DNA of 41,120 bases, from positions 1 to 41,120 of the forward strand of contig JAJUJI010000016.1 of assembly GCA_029265405.1 (NCBI GenBank), in the 5' to 3' direction. The position numbers were made by a program, and so were the translations under genes. Below, piece after piece: positions 40,743 through 41,120 of the stretch. The notes under the pieces were generated by a model. It saw only the letters and a program-made list of their open reading frames with translations, was not told the origin of the DNA and did not search any database. Positions within the stretch are counted from its first letter, which is position 1. Every line of letters starts with the position of its first letter. This DNA is from Clostridiales bacterium (lineage in GTDB: Bacteria > Bacillota > Clostridia > Oscillospirales > Oscillospiraceae).

Positions 40743-41120
40743 ATGAAGAAATCATTGTCACTGCTGCTGGCATTGGTATTCATCCTCGCCGTTTTCAGCG
40801 GATGCGGCGGCGCTAACAGCGGGAAGAATACCGGCGGCAGCGAGGCCACCGCCCCCCCCTCCGAATCCGGCAGCTCCGAGGCGAGCGCGACAGAGCCTCC
40901 CGCCGAGGAAAAATCTCCGTACAACCTGGCCGCCGGCAAGTGGGAGCTCAACGAGGACGGCCTTTCAAGCGCCAAATATGTCTACGAGCTGCCGCTGAGC
41001 ACCACCGACGAGGTCTTCACCCGCTGGACCACCTGCTACACCCCCCAGTACATACCCGAGGGCGGTTGGGGCGAGATAGAGACCTGGAAGCAGCTTGAGC
41101 AGATGACCGGCGTGCACATC
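40743..41120 (+). CDS. Lipoprotein, probable extracellular solute-binding protein (partial, 3' end outside window)
   Basis: The first 126 aa are present and the frame is open to the edge. Signal peptide MKKSLSLLLALVFILAVFSG with a lipobox ending at Cys21 (FSGC), so it is a membrane-anchored lipoprotein. A Gly/Ser/Ala/Pro/Glu-rich linker follows to about residue 58 (typical of Gram-positive binding lipoproteins). The mature domain then starts (TDEVFTRWTTCYTPQYIPEGGW, WKQLEQMTGV), which resembles family 1 ABC-type sugar-binding proteins that carry a WKxLEExTG element. Start ATG 40743; AAAGGAG is 13 nt upstream, a long spacing. The ABC permease and ATPase genes would lie to the right. Likely controlled by the adjacent OmpR-type regulator. 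Confidence 0.8.
   Translation, partial: MKKSLSLLLALVFILAVFSGCGGANSGKNTGGSEATAPPSESGSSEASATEPPAEEKSPYNLAAGKWELNEDGLSSAKYVYELPLSTTDEVFTRWTTCYTPQYIPEGGWGEIETWKQLEQMTGVHI

Noticed and set aside
40720-40746. An 8-codon leader peptide whose stop overlaps the lipoprotein ATG (ATGA overlap)
   Set aside because: It has no ribosome binding site of its own and its first codons are the AAAGGAG that serves the lipoprotein; most likely chance.
1-41120. CRISPR arrays, tRNA or rRNA genes, insertion sequence transposases, prophage genes
   Set aside because: No regularly spaced repeats, no cloverleaf or rRNA signatures, and no transposase or phage protein motifs were seen by reading; a dedicated tRNA or repeat scan could still find a short one.

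Overview
The window reads as chromosomal DNA of an anaerobic, Gram-positive-type bacterium, most likely a Clostridia-like Firmicute. The evidence is the dgt-dnaG-rpoD block in the order common in Clostridia, strong GGAGG-type ribosome binding sites with frequent TTG and GTG starts, sigma-A promoters (TTGACA/TATAAT type), a small rubredoxin, a formate/nitrite channel and a lipoprotein substrate-binding protein. The genus cannot be named from the sequence. I see no rRNA, tRNA, CRISPR array or prophage. The only mobile DNA is the 5' end of a group II intron at the left edge.

Layout. 1-216: class C-like group II intron, minus strand, sitting just past a terminator hairpin. 303-3225: divergent SDR oxidoreductase and type-B carboxylesterase. 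3367-6332: two overlapping MutS-like ATPase genes, both with Asn in place of the Walker B Asp. 6548-7396: pyridoxal/pyridoxamine kinase. 7665-9302: beta-CASP metallo-beta-lactamase RNase. 9498-9821: non-coding stretch with strong paired structure. 9822-14133 (minus): rpoD, dnaG, dgt. 14413-22859 (plus): compact type IV pilus locus (HAMP membrane protein, O-antigen-ligase-like protein, very short pilin, PilC, PilM-PilN fusion, PilO-like, PilB, PilT). 22907-24384 (minus): response-regulator HD-GYP protein and an HPt protein. 24605-26193 (minus): SEC-C protein coupled to a THEP1-type NTPase. 26348-28374: GH42-like TIM-barrel protein and rubredoxin. 28462-30570 (minus): cysteine desulfurase and FocA/NirC channel. 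30767-31960: MFS transporter. 32088-32552 (minus): small membrane protein. 32755-33831: UroD/MtaA-type methyltransferase. 33911-34540 (minus): endonuclease III. 34673-37993: RarA and RecG. 38357-40405 (minus): histidine kinase and OmpR-type regulator. 40743-end: lipoprotein substrate-binding protein, cut by the window end.

How it works together. The T4P genes form one close-packed transcription unit behind a TTGACA-17-TAGAAT promoter, with a second promoter before the pilin. The ligase-like protein next to the pilin suggests glycosylation, and the convergent HD-GYP/HPt pair suggests c-di-GMP or phosphorelay control. Nth, RarA, RecG and the MutS-like pair are DNA-repair functions. At the right edge the non-coding space between the two-component system and the lipoprotein gene carries two copies of TTTTCAG-N4-TTTTCAG (11-bp period), each followed by a -10-like sequence, and a 15-bp terminator hairpin between them. 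I read this as two promoters controlled by the neighbouring OmpR-type regulator, the first possibly making a small RNA.
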